Part shown: positions 11,684 through 19,851 of the stretch, piece by piece
Layout: every line of letters starts with the position of its first letter
Numbering within the stretch: the stretch's first letter is position 1
Origin: a virus
Direction: 5' to 3' (one strand)
Length of the DNA stretch: 20,362 nt
Virus record (IMG/VR): IMGVR_UViG_3300009537_001277
Coordinates: 1-20,362 of that record
Notes under the pieces: model-generated
What the model was told of the DNA's origin: nothing
The model's database searches: none
What the model saw: only the letters and a program-made list of their open reading frames with translations
Program-made: the position numbers and the translations under genes

Positions 11684-12613
11684 ATGTACGACGATCTATT
11701 CAAGCCGGCAATCGAGAACCTTTCCCGCCGCGCCCGGCGCGCGCGGCGCAGGGAAAAACTTGGCCAGGCCAACGTTGTCCACGACATCTATCCGGGGCTC
11801 GGGCTGTCCTCGGACACAAGCCGAGGTTGGTCCAACAACATCTGGCACGATTGCCCATTCGAGGCGTTTCGCGCCAATCCCACCGAAGGCATGACCTTCT
11901 GGGATGACTTCACGGACAACTCCTTCGCCGGCACGCAAACGACCGAGATCATCCAGGGACGCTACAAGCTGTACAACACTGGCGCGGCGAAGATCAATCT
12001 CACGTCATCTTTCAACTCGACCATCACGCAGGGAGGCATTGTCTCTCTGACCATCGACACCGACGGCGATGCGGCTGCCATTGGCACGCAGTCTTGCCCG
12101 TTCGTGCTCAATCCTTCCACCGCGAAGAAGCTGTGGTTTGAAGCGCGTGTCGCGAGTCTGAGCATCGCGACCAACGACGGGCAATTGTTCGTCGGCCTGG
12201 GTGAAAATGCGGAAGTGACGTTCGGCGCCGCTACCCCGTTGGCGAACGCCAACGCAACCTCGACGGGTGATGCCAAGATCGGCTTCAACCGGCTGGAAGA
12301 CGGTCTGGGCGTCTTGAACACTTCCTACGCCGATCGCGCGGCTGCCTGGACCGACGTGCAAGCGTCGGCGGCCAGCATGACCGCCCTGAACTGGATCAAG
12401 CTCGGCATGGTGTTTGATCCGAACAACTCCGCGAAGTGCGTCCGATTCTACGCCGATGGCGTCGAGACCACGACTCCGCTGAGCAAGACGGCTCTGGAAG
12501 CGTTGTCCCATGTGGACACGAAGGGGCTCGGCCCGGTTGCCGCGGTCTTCGGCGATTCCGGCGCTGCGGCGGTGCTCTACATCGACTGGATTCGCGTGGC
12601 CCAGAGGCTGTAA
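11684..12613 (+). CDS. putative virion protein with lectin-like beta fold
   Basis: A 309-residue protein. The first ~45 residues are very basic (RRARRARRREKLG). Residues about 75-308 look like one beta-sandwich domain: FWDDFTDNSFAGT at its start, LWFEARVASLSIATNDGQLF in the middle and VLYIDWIRVAQRL at the end, a pattern like concanavalin/LamG-type domains. Such domains in phage heads often bind sugars or the capsid. AGGAG lies six bases before the ATG at 11684; a TTG at 11657 would add nine residues. The stop TAA shares its last A with the next gene's ATG. A head-decoration or minor capsid role is inferred. Confidence 0.65.
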   Translation: MYDDLFKPAIENLSRRARRARRREKLGQANVVHDIYPGLGLSSDTSRGWSNNIWHDCPFEAFRANPTEGMTFWDDFTDNSFAGTQTTEIIQGRYKLYNTGAAKINLTSSFNSTITQGGIVSLTIDTDGDAAAIGTQSCPFVLNPSTAKKLWFEARVASLSIATNDGQLFVGLGENAEVTFGAATPLANANATSTGDAKIGFNRLEDGLGVLNTSYADRAAAWTDVQASAASMTALNWIKLGMVFDPNNSAKCVRFYADGVETTTPLSKTALEALSHVDTKGLGPVAAVFGDSGAAAVLYIDWIRVAQRL

Positions 12614-13392
12614 TGGAACCGACTCTCGCAATCAAGAAGTCGGAGTACGAGCAAAAGGTGGGCTTCATCGCCGGCTACGGACGCGGCGAGGAAGCTGGGG
12701 AAACGCCCTGGACCTCCAAGCAGAGCTACATCATCAGCGAATGCGTCAAGGGCGGTCTCAGGCGTTTTTATCATTCCGGCTTCAAGTGGTCGTTCCTGAA
12801 GCCGTTTCTGGAATTGACGCTTCCGGACGGCGAAAACGTCCTGGCCATGCCGGACGATTTCGGCGGCATCGAAACGAGCATCGTGGTAACGCACGACGAT
12901 ATTTCCAGCGGGCCGCCTGTGAATATCGTCAATCCGGCGCTCATTGACCAGATGTTCGCGAACTCGACGAATGCGACGGGCAAGCCGGAAGTGGCCTCGA
13001 TTCGCATTCCCAAGGGGACCGACGGCAAACGCGGGCAACGGTGCGAGCTCTACATCTACCCGGTGGCCGACGACGACTATACCTTGCGTTTCCGGTATTG
13101 GGTTAATCCGAACAACCTGGATGGGAATCATCCTTACGCCTACGGCGGCGCGGAGCATTCCGAGACCATCATGCAAAGCTGCCTGATGACATTGGAAGAA
13201 CAGTTCAACAACATCATGGGCGGGCCGCACGCGGTTGCCTTCGCGAACCATCTGAAGGCGTCAATGGAGATGGATGCCCGCAAGAATCCGCTGGTATGTG
13301 GGCCGAACCTGGACCGCAGCGATGATGTGGTAGAGCTTTGGCCGAGGCGGTATTCATCGGTGACGATCAACGGTGTTGCCTACGGGGAGTAA
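12613..13392 (+). CDS. putative head-tail adaptor protein
   Basis: A 259-residue protein starting MEPTLAIKKSEYEQKVGFIA. It has a helical N-terminal third including ISECVKGGLRRFYHSGFKWS, followed by beta strands (PFLELTLPDGENVLAMPDDF), then a helical part with EEQFNNIMGGPHAVAFANHL. The layout (W..K..I..CV..GLRRFY, then FLKP..ELTLP) is like podovirus adaptor proteins that bind under the portal. The ATG overlaps the TAA of the previous gene (TAATG), so translation is probably coupled; AGAGG provides a weak ribosome binding site. The frame extends upstream, but that part overlaps the previous gene and is not expected to be used. Confidence 0.68.
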   Translation: MEPTLAIKKSEYEQKVGFIAGYGRGEEAGETPWTSKQSYIISECVKGGLRRFYHSGFKWSFLKPFLELTLPDGENVLAMPDDFGGIETSIVVTHDDISSGPPVNIVNPALIDQMFANSTNATGKPEVASIRIPKGTDGKRGQRCELYIYPVADDDYTLRFRYWVNPNNLDGNHPYAYGGAEHSETIMQSCLMTLEEQFNNIMGGPHAVAFANHLKASMEMDARKNPLVCGPNLDRSDDVVELWPRRYSSVTINGVAYGE

Positions 13393-13394
13393 CG

Positions 13395-14213
13395 ATGGAC
13401 GCACACAATCTTTCAAGCAATCTTTACAAGGGCACGACCTATATGCCCGATCCAGGATCTGGCAACTCCATCTACGTCGATAAAAGCCCCATCGTGTGCA
13501 ACCTGTCGAGCAGTGGCGCCGAGACGCGAACCCTGGCCCGACCGACTCGCGGCGGCGCGATCCTGACGCTGCATCAGCAGACGGACGGCGGTGACATTAC
13601 GCTGACCGTCACGGGCGGTTACAACGAAGCGGGCGACACGACGTTCACTTTCTCCGATGTGGGGCAATTCGCCACGTTCATTTCGCTGGAAACCTCGGCG
13701 AACGTGTTCTTCTGGCGGCTTGTGTCTCACTACGGCATGGGCAACGCCAGCGCGACCGAGTTTGCGGCGCTGGATGGTTTGACTGCTACCGTGTCCGAGA
13801 TCAACCAGTATTGCGACGAATCCGCGAGGGTCGAGACGGTAACGGCCACGAACGTCATCACGGCCGCCGAGAGCGGCAAGACGTTCTTTCTGGATGCCGT
13901 GGCCGGCTTCCTTTCGACGCTGCCAGCGCCGGCGGCTGGCCTGGAATACACGTTCATCGTCAAGACCGCGCCGACTTCCAACGGCTACACCATCGCGACC
14001 AACGGCGGCTCTGACATCATCGTTATCACGGTCAACGAACTGGAAACCGACACCAACGACGACGGGCCGTCCGACGACAATGCGGACCTCATCACCCTGG
14101 TTGCCAACATCGCCTTGCCGGGCGACCGGATCGACTTCCGCTGCGATGGCACGAAATGGTACGCGATGGGTCAGACGGTGGCCGATGGTGCGGTCACGAC
14201 AGCGACTTCATGA
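13395..14213 (+). CDS. putative virion structural protein with repeated beta modules
   Basis: A 272-residue, mostly beta protein with GGGGAG before its ATG at 13395. The N-terminal part has TFTFSDVGQFATFISLETSA, and the C-terminal part begins LDGLTATVSEINQYCDESAR, a linker often seen in phage decoration and fibre proteins, followed by a TLPAPAAGLEYTFIVKTAPT beta module and an acidic loop (ETDTNDDGPSDDNAD). The tail fibre at 17483 has modules of the same style. It may decorate the head or form part of a fibre base. A pair of terminators follows immediately. Confidence 0.62.
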   Translation: MDAHNLSSNLYKGTTYMPDPGSGNSIYVDKSPIVCNLSSSGAETRTLARPTRGGAILTLHQQTDGGDITLTVTGGYNEAGDTTFTFSDVGQFATFISLETSANVFFWRLVSHYGMGNASATEFAALDGLTATVSEINQYCDESARVETVTATNVITAAESGKTFFLDAVAGFLSTLPAPAAGLEYTFIVKTAPTSNGYTIATNGGSDIIVITVNELETDTNDDGPSDDNADLITLVANIALPGDRIDFRCDGTKWYAMGQTVADGAVTTATS

Positions 14214-14218
14214 GCCAC

Positions 14219-14282
14219 GCCGCCTTCGTTTGCCGCGCCCTATTTTCCACCCAGGGGCATAAGCAGCGAGGCGGTTTTTTTT
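14219..14282 (+). terminator. intrinsic terminator with long stem
   Basis: CCGCCT (14220-14225) pairs with AGGCGG (14269-14274), extendable over a one-base bulge by CG/CG, followed by eight T's (14275-14282). An inner CCCT/AGGG pairing closes the middle. It lies just after the stop of the structural gene ending at 14213. Confidence 0.65.
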
Positions 14283-14286
14283 CTTG

Positions 14287-14324
14287 AGCCGCCGAGCCGG
14301 TATGCGGGCGGCGGCTTTTTCTTT
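14287..14324 (+). terminator. second intrinsic terminator in tandem
   Basis: AGCCGCCG (14287-14294) and CGGCGGCT (14309-14316) form a perfect eight-pair GC stem with a 14-base loop, followed by TTTTTCTTT. It ends 11 bases before the next ATG at 14336, so no promoter fits between it and the next gene. Confidence 0.75.
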
Positions 14325-14335
14325 GGGGAATCGCG

Positions 14336-14878
14336 ATGCGAACCGTTCGTCACATGCGCCGGGCACTGGCCACGAACGCCAATACTTCGTCGTTCGCGTC
14401 GAAGGTTCCGACGATCACCGAGCCCAGCGGCGACGGCGTTATCAATCTCATCGACGGCACGGTGGAACATCCGTGCGAGTTGAAGTTGATCCCGTTTGGC
14501 CTCGGCGACGAAAACGACGCATTCAGCATGCGCATCCTTGGCTGGTCGAAGGTGATGTTGAACGGGAGCACGGATTTATGGGTGCCGGTCATCATCGGCG
14601 AATATACTTGCGTGATTTCGACGGCCGTTGGCGTGGCCGGCGCCGCAGTCCTGGCCACGGAACGTTTTGCCGACACACTCGCGCCGGTGGCTGCGAGGCA
14701 GGCGGATGGCACTATCGCGGCAGGCACGGCGGTAAACACCGATCATAAGGTGATTTCGCCGGTGGGCAACCTGATCGGGCATATCGTGTTGCCGGTGTAC
14801 GGGTTCGCGAAGGTTGAGTTTCAATTCGACCAAACTACCAATACCCCGACGATGAACACGCTCTACGCATTCCTATGA
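14336..14878 (+). CDS. hypothetical virion protein
   Basis: A 180-residue protein with GGGGA and a six-base spacer before its ATG. The N-terminus is basic (MRTVRHMRRALATNANTSS), followed by a beta-rich domain with a Gly/Ala-rich stretch around CVISTAVGVAGAAVLATERF, and a C-terminal strand YGFAKVEFQFDQTTN. It lies between the tandem terminators and the large tail protein, eight bases before the latter. A tail or head-completion role is likely from context, but no family is recognised. Confidence 0.6.
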   Translation: MRTVRHMRRALATNANTSSFASKVPTITEPSGDGVINLIDGTVEHPCELKLIPFGLGDENDAFSMRILGWSKVMLNGSTDLWVPVIIGEYTCVISTAVGVAGAAVLATERFADTLAPVAARQADGTIAAGTAVNTDHKVISPVGNLIGHIVLPVYGFAKVEFQFDQTTNTPTMNTLYAFL

Positions 14879-14885
14879 GGTAGCC

Positions 14886-17486
14886 ATGCCCAGAAGGAAC
14901 GTCGTAAATCGTGAGATGGCCGCGGAGCTGCAATTCCCCCCTGGCGGCGTGGATGAATCGCGTGCCTACATGCGGCAACGCTCAGGCACTGCCGCGGATG
15001 CCCAGAACGTTCGATTCTTCGAGCCGGGCACGGATCGGGCGCGCGGCGGCAGCAGGCCGGGGCTCACGTCATTCATGGATGATCCGGTCTACGGCGAGAA
15101 CGTGCCGATTCAAAACCTGAACCTCCTTGTAACGAATGACGCCGCAGAACCGGCCACGTCCTACGGGCAGCTAATCTACGGCCTGGCATCTGGGAGCGGC
15201 TTTGGGCTGGCCGAGGGCACGGCAGGTGCTTCGCAATGGACGGCGGGAGCGGTCAGCGGCTTTGCCTTCGCCTGCTCGTGCTGGGACGACGATGGCAATG
15301 TCTACATTGCCACGGTCAACACATCAACGGGAGCCGTCAACCTCTACCGCTACTCCGCGGCCGGCGTGCTGGCATGGACGGAAACGAGCATCACGGTCAA
15401 CACGGGTTCTCTCCGCACCTTCGCCGGCATGGTGGTGATTGGCGAGCATCTTTATGTGGCGGTCAAAAAAACCTCTGGTTCACGCACGAACTCGATTCAC
15501 AAACTGCTGGCTGCAAGCGGCGCCGTGGTCAAATTGCACTGGTATTCCAACAGCAATTCATCGACGTTGATCTTCTCGACATCAGCCGTCAACTGCATCG
15601 GCAAATGCGGTACGCTCATGGGCGTTGATTGCGTTGCCAGCGGTTCCAATCAGTGCTTCAAGATCATCGACACATCGAAGACGAACTACGTTACGACGGT
15701 CATCAACCGGCCTTACACGGGCACGGCAGCAAACAACCGATCGAAGGTTATTTCCGACGGGATTGCCTTCTTCTACGTCATCGCCTCGGTGACGGTTGGC
15801 GTTGTCAAGAAGATCGGGCTTGGCGGCGTCATCGAGTGGGCGTCCACGGTGTTCGATTCCGCAGGCTGTCAGAGTATCGCCTACGATCATTCCCTTGGGC
15901 ACCTGGTCGGCGTCAAGACGACGACGCCGAGCCTGGTCCGATTGACGCTGACGCTGGGCACGTCGGTTGCGACAGCAGACCCAGGAACGGTGACAAGCTG
16001 GAACAACATCGATTCGGACAACCACGGCTTCTGGACGATCTGGCGTGATGCCAACGGCTCCAATGACATCATCGGCGTCAACTCGACGTATTCGACAGTC
16101 TGGGGGCCGACGACGTTCGCCAACACGACGCACACCGGGGCCTCGGTCAACAAGGGCAAAGAGGTAACGCCGCCCAATGCAGGAGCGCGGCAGATTCGCC
16201 TCTTGGCGGTTTCCAACGGCACCTTGGCGCGCGTGACTCGGGACGGGCCGGTGTCTGTGACGAATGGCGATTCCTGGAACCCCGGCGCAAAGCAGGTGTT
16301 TTCGGATCAGCACGGCATGGATATGTACTATGTCGATGGCGCGATCTACCGCTATTACAAGAGCACGACCGATGCGGTAACGGCATGGGTGGCCTCGGCG
16401 GGAAGTCTGCCGGTCTCCGATACTGGGCATCGGGCACGCCTGATACGGACGTGGCTCCGTCGTCTTTGCCTTTCGGGAATTGTTAACGATCCGGAACTAA
16501 TCTACTTTTCCCGGACTGACGAGCCCTCAGATTTCGACGATCAACCGGAGATTCGCAGCGCGGATCAAGCGTTTGTGGTCAGTGCCGGGGATTTCGTCAA
16601 TTGCCTCATCGCGCACGGCGACGACGTTTTGATTGTCGGGTGCGATCATTCCATCCGGCAATTCACCGGCGATCCTGGCATCGGCGGTCAATTCGACGTG
16701 ATTTCCGAGACTATCGGCATGGCCTGGGGCGAGCCGTTCTGTCTTGATCCGCAAAACCAGATTTACTTCTTCTCGTCACAGGGCGGCGTTTACAAGATGA
16801 CGCCCGGTTCCACGCCGGTCTTCATGAGCCAGGCGATCAAGCGGCGGCTCCAGGGCATCGACCTCACCACGCATACCGTGCAAATGGCCTGGGACGTGGA
16901 CGCGCAGGGTCTGGGCCTGTGGATCACGCCGCATGATCCCAAGCGGCACGGCCTCAACTTCTTCTACGAGGAGCGATCTGATGCCTGGTGGCCGGACTTC
17001 TACGGCAACAAGGGGCACTGCCCGCCGTCCGTGCTGCTCTACGACGACGATCAGCCGGGGGACCGGACCATCATGCTTGGGGGGCGGGACGGGCATATCC
17101 GCATGGTGGCCACGAACGCCGAGACGGACGACGGCGACGACATCGACAGCTATGTGATCCTCGGCCCGATGGTGACAGGTTCGATGGATGACCTGCTGCT
17201 GATCGACATGCAAGCGATGATGGCCGATGATTCCGGCGAGGTTCGCTACGACGTTTATCCGGGCGAGACGCCGGAATCGGCACTGGCGAGCATGTACACC
17301 GACACCGGGAAAATCGCGGCCGGCGTGGAGTTTGGGACGTGGGAAGCGGGGCGGAACTACATTTCGGAAGTGCGTCGGGCCGGTCATGCGGTGTACATCA
17401 AGGTTTCCTCAAGTGACCGCTGGGCGATGGAGAAAGTAATCGCCCGCTTTGCGCCGCAAGGGATGGTGCGTAGGAGGATGGTATGA
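14886..17486 (+). CDS. large tail protein, possibly tail hub/nozzle with beta-propeller
   Basis: An 866-residue protein with GAGG before its ATG. It begins with a conserved-looking lead (LQFPPGGVDESRAYMRQRSG, then NVRFFEPGTDRARGG and RPGL), a pattern I associate with large tail proteins encoded after the adaptor in podovirus-like phages. The body is a long series of short beta segments with W/Y-G turns (such as FACSCWDDDGNVYIATVNTS and GVDCVASGSNQCFKIIDTSK), as in beta-propeller tail nozzles. The last ~150 residues form a separate beta domain (MVTGSMDDLLLIDMQAMMAD). It overlaps the next gene by four bases (ATGA). The family is inferred from position, size and repeats. Confidence 0.68.
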   Translation: MPRRNVVNREMAAELQFPPGGVDESRAYMRQRSGTAADAQNVRFFEPGTDRARGGSRPGLTSFMDDPVYGENVPIQNLNLLVTNDAAEPATSYGQLIYGLASGSGFGLAEGTAGASQWTAGAVSGFAFACSCWDDDGNVYIATVNTSTGAVNLYRYSAAGVLAWTETSITVNTGSLRTFAGMVVIGEHLYVAVKKTSGSRTNSIHKLLAASGAVVKLHWYSNSNSSTLIFSTSAVNCIGKCGTLMGVDCVASGSNQCFKIIDTSKTNYVTTVINRPYTGTAANNRSKVISDGIAFFYVIASVTVGVVKKIGLGGVIEWASTVFDSAGCQSIAYDHSLGHLVGVKTTTPSLVRLTLTLGTSVATADPGTVTSWNNIDSDNHGFWTIWRDANGSNDIIGVNSTYSTVWGPTTFANTTHTGASVNKGKEVTPPNAGARQIRLLAVSNGTLARVTRDGPVSVTNGDSWNPGAKQVFSDQHGMDMYYVDGAIYRYYKSTTDAVTAWVASAGSLPVSDTGHRARLIRTWLRRLCLSGIVNDPELIYFSRTDEPSDFDDQPEIRSADQAFVVSAGDFVNCLIAHGDDVLIVGCDHSIRQFTGDPGIGGQFDVISETIGMAWGEPFCLDPQNQIYFFSSQGGVYKMTPGSTPVFMSQAIKRRLQGIDLTTHTVQMAWDVDAQGLGLWITPHDPKRHGLNFFYEERSDAWWPDFYGNKGHCPPSVLLYDDDQPGDRTIMLGGRDGHIRMVATNAETDDGDDIDSYVILGPMVTGSMDDLLLIDMQAMMADDSGEVRYDVYPGETPESALASMYTDTGKIAAGVEFGTWEAGRNYISEVRRAGHAVYIKVSSSDRWAMEKVIARFAPQGMVRRRMV

Positions 17487-19351
17487 GCCGATCGTTTGCC
17501 CGAGAAAACGCCCGTCTCCGCAGGGAAATCGCTCTGCTTCGCCAGTCTGGTCAGTCGCGGGCGGCGGCTCTGTACGACGCCACGCACGTCCAGGGCGAGA
17601 CGGTGGCCAGCGCGACCACGATTGTCTTGCAATCCCCGTTTTGTTATGTCAGCGGCACGGCGACAATCACCGGTATCGGGGAGTTGCCCGCCGGCACGAC
17701 GCGGCGAGTCATCTTCAGCGGCGCGGCCGGCCTGACGCACAGTTCCGCATTGATCTTGCCGGGCGGTGGCAACATCACTTGCGCGGCCAACGACGCCGCG
17801 GAGTTCGTTTCCCTCGGCGGCGGGGACTGGTTTTGTGCGTGGTATCGGTTGGCGAATGGCACATTGCTCGGCGTCGTGCCGATCACCAAGGGGGGCACCG
17901 GGCAAACGACGGCAGTGGCCGGCAAGGACGCTCTCACGGTGCAGTCAAGCAACATCGCCTCGGCCTCGACCACCGATCTTTCGACGGCGACGGGGGAAGC
18001 GGTCACGATCACCGGTACTACGACGATCACTTCATTCGGGACAGCGGCGGCCGGCGTCAAGCGGGTTCTCACCTTCAACGGCATCCTGACCATCACGCAC
18101 AATGCTACCAGTTTGATCCTTCCGGACGGGCAAAATATTGTCACGGCGGCAAAGGATGTCGGCGTCTTTATTTCGCTGGGCTCGGGCAACTGGCGGCTGT
18201 CAAGTTATCAGCCATATAGCGGTAGATCGGTGATTCCGGCGCAGTACCAGAATGTCGGTTGCCGCCTTACGTTTCAGGCAACGGTGCCATTCCCGGTTAC
18301 GAGCTCCACGGGCAGCAGCGCGGTAAAGGTCTTCGTCTTGCCGTTCCTGGGAGGCGGCATTCCCATTCCTGGGGATTATCCGTCCGAATACGGCATCGAT
18401 GACGACAATTATTCGATCTTGCTCACGGACGTAACGCAGAGCGGCACGACAACGAACGGCAGCCCCACCGTGACAGGGTTGACCGACACGCGGCAACTCA
18501 TCAAGGGGATGCGGATTTCCGGGACCAACATCCCTACCAATACGACGATCACGGCCATTCCATCTAATACGTCCGTCACGATGTCGGCGAACGCGACCGG
18601 CAGCGGCTCAACCGCGTTGACGATCACGATTCCGGCCAACAAGAACGTAGATATCTTCCTATCGGATCGCGGCTTGACCGACGGCGAGGAAGCTGACTTC
18701 ACCGTCGCGGTTCGCTTTGGGAATTTGTGGACGAGCGACACGGTACGCGCGGACGCAATCGAGCGCCCGAGCGGCGCGGGGTTTTACGTCAATCAGTCGG
18801 GGATTGACGTTGGAAGATCATCAGGAACTGGTATGCGGCGAGGAATATATGTCGGGACCGTGCGTACGACTGGAACGCACGGCGAAAGCGAGATGTCGGC
18901 AACGAAGATGTACTTGTGGAACTACTTCAACCGCAGCGCCCATAAGTTCAAGGTTGTTGATACCACCGACACCTGGAACTACACGACGCAGACGTGGAGG
19001 CAGGCGAACAACGCCACGGGAAATAAAGTCGAATTTATCGTTGGCGTGAACGAAGATTTGGTCTCATTCCGTGTCTTAAGCGTGGCATCGAACAGCACGA
19101 CATCGGTATATCTGGCGGTTGGCGTCGGCATCGATTCGACAAGCGCCAACAGCTCCGATCTTTTTGGCAATCGTTTGAGCGGTGGCGGCGGCTTGAACCG
19201 TGTCGAAGCAGACTATGCAGGTTTCCCTGGGATCGGGTATCATTACGCCGCCTGGCTGGAGATTTCGCAAACGGGCGGAACGACTGTTTGGTATGGCGAT
19301 AATGGCCTGACCTTCTTCCAGATGGGAATGGTCGGCCGAATGATGGCATAA
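17483..19351 (+). CDS. tail fibre protein
   Basis: A 622-residue fibre-like protein with AGGAGG five bases before its ATG, which overlaps the previous stop (ATGA). Residues 1-32 are a short coiled coil (ENARLRREIALLRQSGQ). Two related beta modules follow at about 41-120 and 158-238, sharing an ALILPGGGNITCA / SLILPDGQNIVTA core and a SLGxGxW ending. Between them lies PITKGGTGQTTA (133-144), a hallmark of phage tail fibres. Residues about 314-382 carry a third module (GSPTVTGLTDTRQLIKGMRI). The C-terminal ~220 residues are a Gly/Ser/Asn-rich beta domain, the likely receptor-binding tip. No chaperone gene is obvious downstream. Confidence 0.85.
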   Translation: MSRSFARENARLRREIALLRQSGQSRAAALYDATHVQGETVASATTIVLQSPFCYVSGTATITGIGELPAGTTRRVIFSGAAGLTHSSALILPGGGNITCAANDAAEFVSLGGGDWFCAWYRLANGTLLGVVPITKGGTGQTTAVAGKDALTVQSSNIASASTTDLSTATGEAVTITGTTTITSFGTAAAGVKRVLTFNGILTITHNATSLILPDGQNIVTAAKDVGVFISLGSGNWRLSSYQPYSGRSVIPAQYQNVGCRLTFQATVPFPVTSSTGSSAVKVFVLPFLGGGIPIPGDYPSEYGIDDDNYSILLTDVTQSGTTTNGSPTVTGLTDTRQLIKGMRISGTNIPTNTTITAIPSNTSVTMSANATGSGSTALTITIPANKNVDIFLSDRGLTDGEEADFTVAVRFGNLWTSDTVRADAIERPSGAGFYVNQSGIDVGRSSGTGMRRGIYVGTVRTTGTHGESEMSATKMYLWNYFNRSAHKFKVVDTTDTWNYTTQTWRQANNATGNKVEFIVGVNEDLVSFRVLSVASNSTTSVYLAVGVGIDSTSANSSDLFGNRLSGGGGLNRVEADYAGFPGIGYHYAAWLEISQTGGTTVWYGDNGLTFFQMGMVGRMMA

Positions 19352-19374
19352 TGACCACATAGAGGGTGGATGAA

Positions 19375-19587
19375 ATGAGATACGCGAGGTGCGACTGGTG
19401 CGGCAAAATCACCAATGTCAACAAACAGACGCAAAGCGGAGTTGTAACAGGCGAATACTGCGAGGAGTGCTTTGACCAAATTGACCACGATGAACCTAAA
19501 CGCCATCAGTGGTCGTCTGATTCCGGTCCAAACCACAACGACCCAGGTTTTGATAACGTCATTCGCGCATACGAAGAGGATCGGTGA
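19375..19587 (+). CDS. small zinc-ribbon protein
   Basis: A 70-residue protein with GGTGGA four bases before its ATG. Cys6-x2-Cys9 (CDWC) and Cys29-x2-Cys32 (CEEC) form a two-knuckle zinc-binding site. The rest is acidic and His-rich (HDEPKRHQWSSDSGPNHNDP). Such phage zinc ribbons may bind nucleic acid or host proteins. It follows the tail fibre by 23 bases and its TGA overlaps the next ATG (TGATG). A GTG start at 19366 would add three residues. The function is unknown. Confidence 0.7.
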   Translation: MRYARCDWCGKITNVNKQTQSGVVTGEYCEECFDQIDHDEPKRHQWSSDSGPNHNDPGFDNVIRAYEEDR

Positions 19588-19802
19588 TGGATGACGAGCC
19601 GCTACGCGCAGCAGCAAAACGCGGGAAACACCTGGCGTCGTCGTCGCGGCTGAACGATTGCTATTCGCCGGATGAACTGGAATTTCTCAAGGCGATGGAC
19701 GGGTACAAGCGGACGCACAGCCGACCTAATCCGACTTGCTGCGAAGTGTTGGCGGTGCTGATTTCTCTCGGCTATCGGAATGGAGAAGCACATGGAGAAT
19801 GA
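19587..19802 (+). CDS. hypothetical 71-residue protein
   Basis: The ATG at 19587 shares its A with the previous stop, and GAGGA lies upstream. The protein is helical and mixed-charge: KRGKHLASSSRLNDCYSPDE, then ELEFLKAMDGYKRTHSRPNP and a C-terminal helix CCEVLAVLISLGYRNG. The Ser-Pro-Asp-Glu-x-x-Phe-Leu-Lys-Ala-Met pattern followed by a helix suggests a small winged-helix-like or HTH-like protein, but this is weak. It overlaps the next mini-ORF by 11 bases. Confidence 0.6.
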   Translation: MDDEPLRAAAKRGKHLASSSRLNDCYSPDELEFLKAMDGYKRTHSRPNPTCCEVLAVLISLGYRNGEAHGE

Positions 19803-19851
19803 ATGGCCGGGCCTGGAAGAGAGAATTGAAAACGGCGATTGTGATGAGTGA
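19792..19851 (+). CDS. possible 19-residue peptide
   Basis: An ATG at 19792 with GGAG six bases upstream opens a 20-codon frame reading MENEWPGLEERIENGDCDE. It overlaps the end of the previous gene and the start of the next by a few bases, as expected for translational coupling through this cluster. It is acidic, with no known domain. It could be a real small protein or simply a coupling device. Confidence 0.35.
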   Translation: MENEWPGLEERIENGDCDE

